Translations under genes and position numbers: made by a program
The notes under the pieces: generated by a model
What the model was told of the DNA's origin: nothing
The model's database searches: none
The model's input: only the letters and a program-made list of their open reading frames with translations
Part shown: piece after piece, positions 42,830 to 51,118 of the stretch
Layout of the letters: every line of letters begins with the position of its first letter
Position numbering within the stretch: position 1 is the stretch's first letter
Origin: JAGQSZ01 sp049647585
Lineage (GTDB): Bacteria; Actinomycetota; Acidimicrobiia; Acidimicrobiales; Microtrichaceae
Direction: 5' to 3'
Assembly (NCBI GenBank): GCA_049647585.1
Contig: JBARXY010000031.1
Span: 8,728-72,727 of the forward strand
DNA: 64,000 bases

Positions 42830-43627
42830 TCAGCCGACCGAGAACGCCCCGGAGATCTCGCTCGCGACATCGTCCGCGAGCGTCGTGATGTTGTTCAGGA
42901 AATCCGCTGTGGCGGTGTTGACGGTGTAGTCGCCCACTTCTGCGTCAGCCGGAACCGGACAGGTGAGTTGCCAGACTCCATCCTGAGGCGTCCCCGAGAT
43001 CAGCTCTGCGCCGGCAATGCACCATCCGGGAGCGCTTCCTCCGCGTCGGACGGCGAAGCCCACGTTCGACACTCCGGCCGGGTCCGCAACGCTGGCCGTG
43101 ATCGTCAGGTTGCCCCCACGTGTAACCGTGTTCGGCGCGGAAGTGACGCTCGTGACGGCAGGTCCGACCAGATCGTCTAGATCACCGGTGACGGTGAAAT
43201 GTCCACTCGTAGCCGAGGGCGGACCATCGCCGGTGGCCTGGGAGTTGAACCGTGCGTCTACCGCAACCGTATTCACCTGGTACTCACCAGAGTTCATGAC
43301 CGCCGGAGTCACACACGAGACGGTCCAGGTCCCCGATTGCGGAGTGCCCGCGGTCAGCTCGGCGCTGCCGGAGCAGAAGCCAGCGGGCACACCGGCATGG
43401 CGCACTACGAACGCGACTCCCGTCACGCCCACATCGTCACTCACGGTTGCAGCGATCTGGAGGGCTTCGTTCTGACCCACCTCCCCGGGCGTGACGACTA
43501 CCGACTCAATGACCGGGGCCTGCTGATCGATCGCGCCAGGATCGCCCGGCTCGGGCGGTGCTGTACATGCAGCCAACGCCAGAATTGCGCCAACCGCGAC
43601 CATTGAAATCTTCGCAGCACGATTCAT
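42830..43627 (-). CDS. lipoprotein with two Ig-like repeats
   Basis: A 265-residue lipoprotein (lipobox LALAACTAP). The mature protein has two similar ~100-residue beta-sandwich units, each with a Cys pair: FCSGSAELTAGT...GTWTVSC and WCIAGAELISGT...GVWQLTC. The units also share ASVADPAGVSNV/ATVSDDVGVTGV-like strands, typical of extracellular Ig/Big-like domains. It probably binds a surface ligand or partner. It is the only gene between the ABC ATPase gene and the binding protein on the minus strand; whether it belongs to the transporter is unknown. Confidence 0.7.
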   Translation of the reverse strand: MNRAAKISMVAVGAILALAACTAPPEPGDPGAIDQQAPVIESVVVTPGEVGQNEALQIAATVSDDVGVTGVAFVVRHAGVPAGFCSGSAELTAGTPQSGTWTVSCVTPAVMNSGEYQVNTVAVDARFNSQATGDGPPSATSGHFTVTGDLDDLVGPAVTSVTSAPNTVTRGGNLTITASVADPAGVSNVGFAVRRGGSAPGWCIAGAELISGTPQDGVWQLTCPVPADAEVGDYTVNTATADFLNNITTLADDVASEISGAFSVG

Positions 43628-43740
43628 CTAAGCCCCCCGGCCGGTGAGTGGGCGACTCTTTCCGTCCGCCCTGCACAACGCCCGCAACAGTACGACATGG
43701 CCGTCCGGGGAACAATGGGACTGCGGCCATCGAAAACAGC

Positions 43741-43775
43741 GGAAGGGGCCCGACCGATTCGGCCGAGCCCCTTCC
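43741..43775 (-). terminator. hairpin after the solute-binding lipoprotein gene
   Basis: GGAAGGGGC (43741-43749) pairs with GCCCCTTCC (43767-43775), enclosing a CCGA...TCGG inner stem. It lies 26 bases beyond the stop codon of the minus-strand binding-protein gene (at 43801). Confidence 0.8.
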
Positions 43776-43800
43776 CAATACCTATTCAAACGCTGGAAGA

Positions 43801-45099
43801 TCAGCTGACGTTGATCTGAGGAACGTCGAGCGTCTTGTCCTCGCCTGCGCTGTTGTATTCCCAGACGTCGTAGACGCCGGTTCCGGGTTCCATTTTGTCC
43901 CACTTCTGGAACTCGCTGGAAGCACCGTGGTAGTGGATCGTCTTGTCCTCTTTGAGGAAGCCGAGGCATTCCGCATAGGTGCTGCAGACGTTGTCGCCCT
44001 CGAGGTTCTTCGAGAACGCTCCCGCAATGGCCGATCCGGAGTCGCTGCCTGCGCTCTGAGCGGCCAACGCCATCAGGATGGTGCAGTCATAGAAGTACGA
44101 CGAGAAGATGGTGTCGATACCGGTTGCTGCGAATGCCGCCAGGAACGGGCTTTCGATACCTGCAGGAGCAGCAGCGGGAGCCGTACCCTTGATGCCGGCC
44201 ACCTTGGACAGGTCAGAGGGGTCGACTGTCTCGGCGAAGCTCGAGCTCTTCATTCCGTCTGCGGTGTAGATGGGCATTGCGGACGGGCCGATTCCCTTGG
44301 CGATCATTGCACTGACCACCTTGGCGCCATCGTCGTTGAAGCCGATGACTGCCACTGCGTCGGGCTTGGCGTCGGCGACCTTCTGGACGTCTGCGTCGAA
44401 GTTGGAACCATCCGGGTCATAAAGGACCGTGGTAGCCACCTTGGCACCGGACTCTTCGAGGGCGCTTCCCAGGAAGTCGGCAAAACCCTTGCCGTAGTCA
44501 TCGTTGCGGGCGATGATCGCCACGTTCGAATGGCCGTCACCCGTGATCAGGTCCGACAGCGCCGGGCCCTGGAGCTTGTCCGGAGGAGCGGTACGGAAGA
44601 AGTATCCACCGCCGACACCGCTGAGGTTTCCAGCCGTGGTCGAACCGGAGCACGCGGGAACCTTGTCAGTTGCGAACGTGTCGGCAAGCTTCGCTGCAAC
44701 ACCGGATGGGGCCGGGCCGATGATTGCATCGACCTTGTCGGAGTTGATGAGCTTGTTGTAGGTGGTCTTGGCCACGTCAGGCGAGGTTCCGTCGTCGCCT
44801 TGGACGACCTTGACGTCCTTGCCAAGTACACCGCCGGCAGCGTTGATCTCGTCAACAGCCATGCTGATCGGAGTGGCCAGGGACTTGACGATCACGTTGA
44901 GATCGCCGCTCTGTGGAACCAGAGTGCCGAGGACCAGTTGGTCATCGACGTTGCCTCTGTCATTCGTTGGCGCAGTGGTTTCGGTGGTGTCCCCATTGTC
45001 GCCATTGTCGGCGCTGTCGTCGGCGCTGCTACATGCGCTCGCGACCATCGCCAAAGCCGCGACGAGAACAGCCAGACCCTTCCATTTAGACCTTCGCAT
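43801..45099 (-). CDS. branched-chain-type ABC solute-binding lipoprotein
   Basis: A 432-residue lipoprotein: signal MRRSKWKGLAVLVAALAM and lipobox VASACSS, then an Asp/Thr-rich linker. The remainder is a periplasmic-binding fold of the Leu/Ile/Val type I class: VDDQLVLGTLVPQSGDLNV (first strand), AVDEINAAGGVLGKDV (signature helix), NDDYGKGFADF and IGFNDDGAK. It supplies substrate to LivHMGF, which is coded convergently 1.1 kb away. Specificity cannot be told; related proteins bind amino acids, urea or amides. A clear terminator follows the gene. Confidence 0.9.
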   Translation of the reverse strand: MRRSKWKGLAVLVAALAMVASACSSADDSADNGDNGDTTETTAPTNDRGNVDDQLVLGTLVPQSGDLNVIVKSLATPISMAVDEINAAGGVLGKDVKVVQGDDGTSPDVAKTTYNKLINSDKVDAIIGPAPSGVAAKLADTFATDKVPACSGSTTAGNLSGVGGGYFFRTAPPDKLQGPALSDLITGDGHSNVAIIARNDDYGKGFADFLGSALEESGAKVATTVLYDPDGSNFDADVQKVADAKPDAVAVIGFNDDGAKVVSAMIAKGIGPSAMPIYTADGMKSSSFAETVDPSDLSKVAGIKGTAPAAAPAGIESPFLAAFAATGIDTIFSSYFYDCTILMALAAQSAGSDSGSAIAGAFSKNLEGDNVCSTYAECLGFLKEDKTIHYHGASSEFQKWDKMEPGTGVYDVWEYNSAGEDKTLDVPQINVS

Positions 45100-45244
45100 T
45101 TCCTACCCCCATTACTGTGTGTTGTTCGACGCAAATACGTCGAGATCGAACAATAGGCCGAAGATCCCTCCCCACGGCGGAACTGCAGGGCGGCGGGCAG
45201 GCGCTGCGGGGCCCGGGGCACTGCTTGTCGCTCAGGCCGAGACT

Positions 45245-45418
45245 ATGGATCTGGTGAACTGGCTTGATCGCGAGGATGCCCGACTTGTTCGAGCGACCTT
45301 GTCGAAACTGAACTGCGGCGAATGGCGATCAGGGAGGAACAAGTACGCGATAGAGGGAGCACGCACCGCCGATGATCCATGTCTCTACGTACCTGAACGT
45401 GGTCGAGTTCCGTTTTAA
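45245..45418 (+). CDS. small hypothetical ORF, possible remnant
   Basis: A 57-residue frame, MDLVNWLDREDARLVRATLS..., with balanced acidic/basic residues and a plausible Arg/Asp-rich start, but no ribosome site worth noting and no motif recognised. It ends 40 bases before the higB start and could be the remains of a TA-adjacent gene. The remainder of the 45100-45458 gap holds nothing else I can support. Confidence 0.3.
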   Translation: MDLVNWLDREDARLVRATLSKLNCGEWRSGRNKYAIEGARTADDPCLYVPERGRVPF

Positions 45419-45446
45419 CGCCTAGCGTTATTAACGCCTAACGTTA
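45416..45446. promoter_or_regulatory. double TAACG-type operator upstream of higBA
   Basis: TAACGC-CTA-GCGTTA (45416-45430) is a perfect palindrome; a second copy (45432-45446, TAACGCCTAACGTTA) has one mismatch. They are 16 bases apart, 13 bases before the higB GTG. Such paired sites fit binding by two HigA dimers and autorepression. The second also overlaps the AT-rich TATATA that could serve as -10. Confidence 0.75.
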
Positions 45447-45458
45447 TATACTGCTCCT

Positions 45459-45740
45459 GTGATCAGATCGTTCGCCGACCGCGACACCGAGAAAGTGTGG
45501 CGTCGTGAAGCGGCGAAGCGACTCGATCCACGCATCCACAAGGCTGCGAACCGCAAGTTGCACATGCTTGATGCCGCGACGACGTTGGACGCTCTCCGGG
45601 TGCCGCCGGGCAACCGGCTGGAAGCCCTCAAGGGCGATCGGGTCGGCCAGCACAGCATCCGGATCAACGACCAGTGGCGGATCTGCTTCCACTGGACCGA
45701 TGCCGGTGCCGAGGAAGTGCAGATCGTGGACTATCACTAG
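45459..45740 (+). CDS. higB: HigB-type ribosome-dependent RNase toxin
   Basis: A 93-residue RelE/HigB-fold toxin that cleaves translated mRNA. It starts IRSFADRDTEKVWRRE, has the HKAANRKLHMLDAA helix, and ends with beta strands SIRINDQWRICFHW, the region with basic and His/Arg residues of the active site. Length and pattern are typical of HigB-1. The GTG start is right after the double operator. It lies 8 bases before higA, and both appear intact. Confidence 0.9.
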   Translation: MIRSFADRDTEKVWRREAAKRLDPRIHKAANRKLHMLDAATTLDALRVPPGNRLEALKGDRVGQHSIRINDQWRICFHWTDAGAEEVQIVDYH

Positions 45741-45748
45741 GAGAAAAG

Positions 45749-46048
45749 ATGGCCGAGAAGCTCTACCCGCCGATCCATCCCGGTGAGGTCCTCATGGAGG
45801 ACTTCATCAAAGGGTTCGGTATCACCCAGAACAAGCTCGCTGTTTCGATCGGCGTCCCGCCGCGGCGGATCAACGAGATCGTGCACGGCAAGCGTGCGAT
45901 CACGGCTGACACAGCGCTGCGGCTGGGGCGCTACTTCGGTATCGAGCCGCAGTTCTGGCTGAACCTGCAGACCCGTTATGACTTGGAGCTCGCGGAGGAT
46001 CTCGTGGGGTCTCAGGTCAACGAGATCGCGCCACTGAAGACTGCATGA
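45749..46048 (+). CDS. higA: HigA-type HTH antitoxin
   Basis: A 99-residue XRE-family antitoxin, start ATG 45749 after AGGAGAAAAG. The signature HPGEVLMEDFIKGFGITQNKLA and the HTH GVPPRRINEIVHGKRAITADTA are complete, as in HigA. It neutralises HigB and binds the TAACG palindromes upstream. Its stop overlaps the start of a broken small ORF (ATGA). Confidence 0.93.
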   Translation: MAEKLYPPIHPGEVLMEDFIKGFGITQNKLAVSIGVPPRRINEIVHGKRAITADTALRLGRYFGIEPQFWLNLQTRYDLELAEDLVGSQVNEIAPLKTA

Positions 46049-46192
46049 TCGCCGATCGACCGTACGTGCCGAACGAGTTGCTCTGCCGGCTTGCGGGGCT
46101 GTACGTCATCGCGCCCGGCGCTGCCGGGTGACAAGGACCTCGACCTCGCTGCGATCACGAGGCAGGCAGGAGAGGCGCTGGCGATCGCCTAG
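46045..46192 (+). pseudogene. frameshifted remnant of a small gene after higA
   Basis: An ATG overlapping the higA stop opens MIADRPYVPNELLCRLAGLY... and stops after 28 codons at TGA (46129-46131). Shifting frame by one base at GGGTGAC continues as DKDLDLAAITRQAGEALAIA before a TAG at 46190-46192. The two halves look like one short protein split by a single-base change. Origin unknown. Confidence 0.45.
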
Positions 46193-46306
46193 TGCGGATC
46201 GATTCTCTTGGTTGCGATCGCTTCACTGATCAGCGGCCGGTGGAGGTTTCGTGCGAGTCAACTCGATCCACGGCATGTCGTTAGCAGGCGGCCGTACACT
46301 GCAGTC

Positions 46307-46537
46307 ATGGCATTCGGGCGCATTGTTGTGGACCCGGCCCGAATGGGTGGGCTGCCTACCATTCGCGACACGCGCGTCACGGTGGGCATGGTCCTTGGAC
46401 AACTCGCCACTGGACAGACGACGGAAGGCCTGCTGGAGGACTACCCCTACCTCGAACGCGAAGATGTGCTTGCCGCTCTCGAGTACGCAGCCTCGGCGGT
46501 TAACGAGCGCGAGGTTCCGGTGGCCCGACCGGCATGA
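46307..46537 (+). CDS. DUF433-family antitoxin-like protein
   Basis: A 76-residue protein with a typical DUF433 core: RIVVDPARMGGLPTIRDTRVTV, then VGMVLGQLATGQTTEG and a helical HTH-like LLEDYPYLEREDVLAALEYA. These proteins pair with DUF5615 PIN-like toxins. The ATG at 46307 is the start that gives the core; upstream in-frame sequence is not homologous. Its stop overlaps the ATG of the broken toxin gene. Likely an orphan antitoxin. Confidence 0.85.
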   Translation: MAFGRIVVDPARMGGLPTIRDTRVTVGMVLGQLATGQTTEGLLEDYPYLEREDVLAALEYAASAVNEREVPVARPA

Positions 46538-46767
46538 AGCTACTGGTCGACGCGAACTTGTCCTTCGTTGTCACACCCCGCTGCCATGCTGTTCCCAGTG
46601 GTCGAATCCACCGCTCCGGCGGTCGGGAACGGAGCAATCCGGTCCCTTTCGAACCTGCCTGGAGAGGACGGGGAAGAACGGATGAGATCCACTGCGCCTC
46701 GGCGCTGCCGGATCCGGCGATTTCGCCCCATCTCGCTGGATCCGGCTCCATTAGTCCAGTCGATTGA
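46534..46767 (+). pseudogene. truncated DUF5615 PIN-like toxin remnant
   Basis: The frame begins MKLLVDANLSFVVTP, the conserved start of DUF5615 toxins (Asp of the PIN-like site), but after about 15 residues becomes Arg/Ser/Pro-rich with no further toxin motifs and ends at 77 codons instead of about 110-120. The start is coupled to the DUF433 gene, as in intact pairs, so the toxin was probably inactivated by deletion or recombination. Confidence 0.65.
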
Positions 46768-46769
46768 GC

Positions 46770-48575
46770 CTAAGTCGCGGTGTTGCTCGGGTGGGCCAAC
46801 CGCGGCCGGCGCTCGGTGCGGTCGGTGAACGCCCCGAGAACTTCAAGGGTGTCGGCAGTCAGCCGATAGACGGCTTCTTGCCCATAACTACGGGCGATCG
46901 CCAGGATCGTCTCGGTCTCAAGGCCCCAGACAAGGAAGCCACTGTCGACGAACTCACCAACTCCCTTAGCGTTGCGGGCCTCTCCGGCAGGCACCGTCGG
47001 GTCGGCTCCTCCCACTTGGACAGTCCGCTCCTCGGGAAGATCGCCGGCCTGAGCGCCGGATTGGGAGTCGCCGGTATCGGCAGAGTTGCCCTCCTGCGCC
47101 TCAACCGGGGCATCGGGAGGCGTGTAGCCCGACGACTGCAACAGTGACCCTCCGAGTCGCATCACGTCAGCAGCCAGCAACGCGTTCTGTTCGTTGTTGA
47201 CCTCTGTAGCGCGCTTCCGACCGGCCGGATCCCAGGCGGTCAGCACGTGAACTTCGTCCTCAAACGGCCACTCGATCTCGGCCGATGGCCCCGTCAGGTC
47301 AACGGTATTACCCGGCCCCAGAGAAACGACCACGACGGTTCGCAGGTACTCGGCCCATCTGGCGATATCGCCTCGCTGCGTGCTGACGCCGCCATAGACC
47401 GCCGCGAGAGACGGCCCGAGTTCCTCTGCGACATGGCGGACCCGCTCGAAGAGGGCTGTCACCTCGGCAGGGTCGATGGTTTCTGCCACCAGGTCACCTT
47501 CGACCACCAGACTGCCTTCGATCCAGAGGACCTTGACGAAGCCGTATCCGAGGTTCAGTGCGTTGAGCTCGTGTAGCAACTCCGGGGAGGCCTCGATATC
47601 GGCGATGAGCTCGGCGAAGATGCGGACCCTCGGCGGGTCATCGGCGACGACCCGGGCATAGACAGGCACGCCGTAGGACGACAACTCGTAGTCGCCTCCC
47701 ACGTTCGGGGCCCTGACATCGATCCCGAAGCACTGTTCAAGGACTTCTTCGACAGTGCTGACAATCGCCAGCATTTCGTCCATCGGCATCACATAGGCGG
47801 TAAAGCCTTCCTGGGTGATGATGAGCGGAGTGTCCTCCTCGGTCGGGAGGCGGACCGTCACGGGCCCCGGATCCAGTACCTCGACGGCCTCGGCGATGAA
47901 GCGCGGATTGACCGCAATTTCGCCGACCCCTTCGGTGACGGCAGGGGTCGAGTAGGTATTCATCCCGAGCTCGTGCCACTCGACCCGGGCGCTCAGGGAC
48001 CCTGGGAATATCCCGAGTAGGAACGTCGGCTCTTCACGCGATTCGTCCAGGAACGGTCCAGTCGGCGCATCTCTCGAAAAGCTCGCCAGCAGGTGCAGAC
48101 CTGCTGCATCGACCTGGGCCGACGGTCCACCCTGGCGGTCATACTGCGCTGCGAAGTCATCCACGGGTGGATAGACAACGGGCAACAGCGGCAGGGAGAA
48201 ACTTCCGCCGTCACCGGAAATGACGACCAGCTTGGTCTGGTCATCGGTGTCATCGGTGCCGAAGCTCGCCGTCCCGCGGGCGGGCGGGTCCTCGCTCACG
48301 ATCGAGATCGTCGCAGACTCGGAATCGCCGGCAGCCAATGGCCAAGCAGCAAGGATCCGCGGCGACACCAGCAGAAGATAGTCACGGTCGTCAGCTGCTC
48401 CGTCGAGCCTCGCCATCCGATGGTTGTCGGTGGACCACCAGCGACGCAGGCCATTGCTGCCGGCGATCGCCACCATTCCCTTGCCGAAGCGCTCATCGGG
48501 TGCGCAGAACGGGACGACCTTCGACATCACCGCTTCCCACTCGGACTCATCGAGTTGCAGCTCGAACTCAATCAC
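46770..48575 (-). CDS. three-part protein: clamp (DnaN)-like, YbjN/CesT-like and DUF3293-like domains
   Basis: A 601-residue protein, start GTG 48575 (GGGAG six bases before it). Residues 1-280 resemble a DNA sliding-clamp fold: FCAPDERFGKGMVAIAGSN, WWSTDNHRMARLDG (like the clamp 'tDghRLA'), and NPRFIAEAVEVLDPGPVTVRL... YVMPMDE (like the third clamp domain). Residues ~285-395 resemble the YbjN/CesT chaperone-like fold (SYGVPVYARVVADDPPRVRIF, LLHELNALNLGYGFVKVLW). Residues ~405-600 resemble DUF3293 (HVLTAWDPAGRKRA...ENNEQ region, FLVWGLETE, ARSYGQEAVYRLT). It follows the acyl-CoA dehydrogenase gene by 70 bases on the same strand. Function unknown. Confidence 0.6.
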   Translation of the reverse strand: MIEFELQLDESEWEAVMSKVVPFCAPDERFGKGMVAIAGSNGLRRWWSTDNHRMARLDGAADDRDYLLLVSPRILAAWPLAAGDSESATISIVSEDPPARGTASFGTDDTDDQTKLVVISGDGGSFSLPLLPVVYPPVDDFAAQYDRQGGPSAQVDAAGLHLLASFSRDAPTGPFLDESREEPTFLLGIFPGSLSARVEWHELGMNTYSTPAVTEGVGEIAVNPRFIAEAVEVLDPGPVTVRLPTEEDTPLIITQEGFTAYVMPMDEMLAIVSTVEEVLEQCFGIDVRAPNVGGDYELSSYGVPVYARVVADDPPRVRIFAELIADIEASPELLHELNALNLGYGFVKVLWIEGSLVVEGDLVAETIDPAEVTALFERVRHVAEELGPSLAAVYGGVSTQRGDIARWAEYLRTVVVVSLGPGNTVDLTGPSAEIEWPFEDEVHVLTAWDPAGRKRATEVNNEQNALLAADVMRLGGSLLQSSGYTPPDAPVEAQEGNSADTGDSQSGAQAGDLPEERTVQVGGADPTVPAGEARNAKGVGEFVDSGFLVWGLETETILAIARSYGQEAVYRLTADTLEVLGAFTDRTERRPRLAHPSNTAT

Positions 48576-48645
48576 GTCGACTCCCGCTCCAATCGCAGCA
48601 CGCCGAAGGACACTTTTCCAGGTATCTCGCAACCAAGCTTCGCAC

Positions 48646-49854
48646 TTACCCCACTCGGTCGAGGCGCAGCCACGAACGCACCCGGGACCGATGGAAGTCG
48701 CTGTCCCCGTACTCCCGTGCAAGCGCCCAGGTCCGCTTCATGAACAGGTGGAGGTCGCACTCGACGGTGTAGCCGATGGCACCGTGGACCTGTAGGGCGG
48801 TAGCTGCTGCCTCTAGGGCTGCGGTCGACATCTTGGACTTCGCCATCGAGACGTTGGTCGACTGGTTCGGATCACCGGTGGCAATCGAGTGGGCTGCCCG
48901 CATGATCAGTGGCTCGCAGAACTCGACCTTGAGAGATGCGTTGCTCAACTGGTGCTTCACAGCTTGGAAAGTGCCGATCGGAACCCCGAACTGGCGACGT
49001 TCAGTTGCATAACCAACCGCCATTTCGAGCATCGTTCGACTGAGACCCAGAAGTTCGGACGCAGCGCCCAGGGCAGCCCGGTCGAAGGCATCAGCCGTTG
49101 CGACCGCGGCCGCTTCACCACTCAGTAGGCGTTCAACCCCGGTGTCCTCCCAGGTGACCGTCGACAGGCAGCGGGCTCCGTCCACGGATTCAAGCGCGTC
49201 GAGCTGGACCGCCGAGCGCTCAATGAGCAGGACTTCCCCGGCCGTGAACGCCAGGAAAACGTCGAGCGATGCCGCTCCGGCAACGATGTTCGACTGCGCA
49301 ATGTCCAACTGTCCGCTGTCGCCCCGCCCAGCGTCGGCCCGCCCTGAGTCGCCATGCCCAGCATCGATCGTCCCGGCGACACCGTGGGATGGACTGTCCT
49401 CGCATGCCCCAAACAGCACACCCACGCTCAACGACCCTGCCGCTATTTCTGACAGTAACCCTTCGATTCGCTCGACCGACGCTTCTCCAACCCCGCTGGC
49501 GGAGTTGGAGGCCGACGCGAGCGCAGCGGTCAGCGCCCCTACGGCGACTCCAGCCGTTGCGGACAGCGGATCGGGCAGAGCAACTCGACCGGCCTCGAGC
49601 AGCAGTGGAGATAGGTCCTCGTAGTTCATCCCCAGCCCACCGAAGGCCTCGGGAACGGTGATGCCCAGGACGCCCATCTCGCCAAGTGCACTCCATGCCT
49701 TGGGCACGCGGCCGTTGCCGTTACCCGGGCCACCGCCAGCCAACTCCGCATCCGGCCATGCGGCGCGGACCGCATCGGGACCGCAGGTGTCGCCCAGCAG
49801 CCCTCGCACGGCTTCGCTGAACTCGTTCTGTTCCTCGCTCAGAGCGAATCTCAT
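48646..49854 (-). CDS. acyl-CoA dehydrogenase, probable FadE32/33-type partner subunit
   Basis: A 402-residue ACAD. It has VPEAFGGLGMNYEDL near the N-terminus, YATERRQFGVPIGTFQAVKH in the mid-C-terminal helix and HGAIGYTVECDLHLFMKR near the end, fitting the smaller subunit of heteromeric steroid-type ACADs (FadE32/FadE33). The substrate-binding loop with the EPxAGSD motif is replaced by a divergent, low-complexity stretch with a DAGHGDSGRADAGRGDSG-like repeat (residues about 165-190), so catalysis may rest on the partner. Its start is 10 bases after the end of the larger partner gene, forming a pair in the ipdABC operon. Confidence 0.75.
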   Translation of the reverse strand: MRFALSEEQNEFSEAVRGLLGDTCGPDAVRAAWPDAELAGGGPGNGNGRVPKAWSALGEMGVLGITVPEAFGGLGMNYEDLSPLLLEAGRVALPDPLSATAGVAVGALTAALASASNSASGVGEASVERIEGLLSEIAAGSLSVGVLFGACEDSPSHGVAGTIDAGHGDSGRADAGRGDSGQLDIAQSNIVAGAASLDVFLAFTAGEVLLIERSAVQLDALESVDGARCLSTVTWEDTGVERLLSGEAAAVATADAFDRAALGAASELLGLSRTMLEMAVGYATERRQFGVPIGTFQAVKHQLSNASLKVEFCEPLIMRAAHSIATGDPNQSTNVSMAKSKMSTAALEAAATALQVHGAIGYTVECDLHLFMKRTWALAREYGDSDFHRSRVRSWLRLDRVG

Positions 49855-49864
49855 CCTCGACTCC

Positions 49865-51115
49865 TCACTTGCGGGGAAGGCCGAGCACCCGCTCGGCGAC
49901 GATGTTGCGTTGAATCTCGTTGGTGCCGGCGTAGATCGGGCCGGAGAGTGCGAACTCGTAACCCTTCATCCACGGACCCTCGAGTTCTGCCTCGGGGCCG
50001 AGAATGTCGAGCGCAACCTGGTGCAGACGCACGTCCAATTCGGACCAGAAGATCTTGTTGTACGAAGAGCGGGCGCCGGGCGACCGTCCCTCGACGATGC
50101 CCGAAACGTCCTTGAGCGTGTAGAGCGAGTAGGCCTCGGCGTCGATCCAGGCGTCGGTCACGGCGTTGGCAACGGCTTCACTCAGACCGGCCGCGGACCC
50201 AGCGGAGCGGGAGCTTCCGGCCGCGGACCCAGCGGAACGGGAGCTTCCGGTTCCGGAGTGTTCGTGGGCGAGTTCAAGCAGGCGGCTGGCGGTTGCCTGG
50301 AAACGGCCGGGCGAGCGCAGGGTCAGCCCCCGCTCCGATGAGGTCGTCGCCATCGCGACCCCCCATCCCTGGTTCACCTCACCGAGTATCCCGCCGAGCG
50401 CCATACCGGAAGCGGTTTCGACGCCATCGGGCCCAATTTCGGAATCAGGAATGAACACGTCGTCGAAGAACACCTCGGCGAAGCCTTCATCGCCATCAAG
50501 GCGACCGAACCCACGGACTGTCACTCCGGCAGCTTCGAGGGGGACCATGAAGTAGGTCAGTCCCTTGTGCCGCTCAGACTCGGGGTCCGTGCGGAAAAGC
50601 CCGAAGAGGTAGTTACAGAACGCACCACGTGTCGTCCAGGTCTTCTGACCCGACAACACCCAGCCTCCGGCCGCGTCGTCACGGGTGGCCTTGGAACGCA
50701 CGCCCGCCAGGTCCGACCCCGCGTTTGGCTCGGACCATCCCTGGCACCACAGGTCGACCGCCGCGGACATCCGGGGCAGGTAGTAGTCCTGTTGTCCCTT
50801 GGTGCCGAACTCGAAGATCGTCGGAGCCAGCAGGAAGATTCCGTTCTGGGTCACCCGCTGTGGAGCACCGGCGCGGTAGTACTCCTCTTCGAAGATCAGC
50901 CATTCCCACAGGCTTGCTCCACGACCGCCGTACTCCTCTGGCCAGGACACAACGGCCCAACGGTCAGCGGCCAGACGGTGTTCCCATTCCAGGTGGGCCG
51001 CAAAGCCATCCTTGGTGTCGCCGGACTCGAGCGCCGGGTCGGGTACGTTCGCCTCGAGCCAGGTGCGCGCCTCGGATCGAAACGCATCCTCTGAGTCACT
51101 CCAGGTCAGATCCAC
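49865..51115 (-). CDS. acyl-CoA dehydrogenase, FadE31-like alpha subunit
   Basis: A 416-residue ACAD. EYGGRGASLWEWLIFEEEYYR, LWCQGWSEPNAGSDLAGVRS and WVLSGQKTWTTRGAFCN form the FAD/substrate centre; the C-terminus ends GPIYAGTNEIQRNIVAERVLGLPRK, as in FadE31. It should act with the next, smaller ACAD as an alpha2beta2 enzyme in the last steps of steroid degradation (after ring opening). A 10-residue SSRSAGSAAG duplication lies at about residue 292-311. Its stop is 10 bases from the partner start; ipdC ends 3 bases before its start. Confidence 0.8.
   Translation of the reverse strand: MDLTWSDSEDAFRSEARTWLEANVPDPALESGDTKDGFAAHLEWEHRLAADRWAVVSWPEEYGGRGASLWEWLIFEEEYYRAGAPQRVTQNGIFLLAPTIFEFGTKGQQDYYLPRMSAAVDLWCQGWSEPNAGSDLAGVRSKATRDDAAGGWVLSGQKTWTTRGAFCNYLFGLFRTDPESERHKGLTYFMVPLEAAGVTVRGFGRLDGDEGFAEVFFDDVFIPDSEIGPDGVETASGMALGGILGEVNQGWGVAMATTSSERGLTLRSPGRFQATASRLLELAHEHSGTGSSRSAGSAAGSSRSAGSAAGLSEAVANAVTDAWIDAEAYSLYTLKDVSGIVEGRSPGARSSYNKIFWSELDVRLHQVALDILGPEAELEGPWMKGYEFALSGPIYAGTNEIQRNIVAERVLGLPRK
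50191..50250. repeat. 30-bp tandem duplication inside the FadE31-like gene
   Basis: Copies 50191-50220 and 50221-50250 differ at two positions at most; they encode two SSRSAGSAAG units on the minus strand. Frame is kept. Length added is a surface loop between the FAD domains. Confidence 0.88.
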
Positions 51116-51118
51116 TAC

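Noticed and set aside
43648..45156. Long plus-strand frame (502 codons) opposite the binding-protein gene
   Set aside because: Antisense to a clear solute-binding lipoprotein with signal peptide, and no family signature in the translation.
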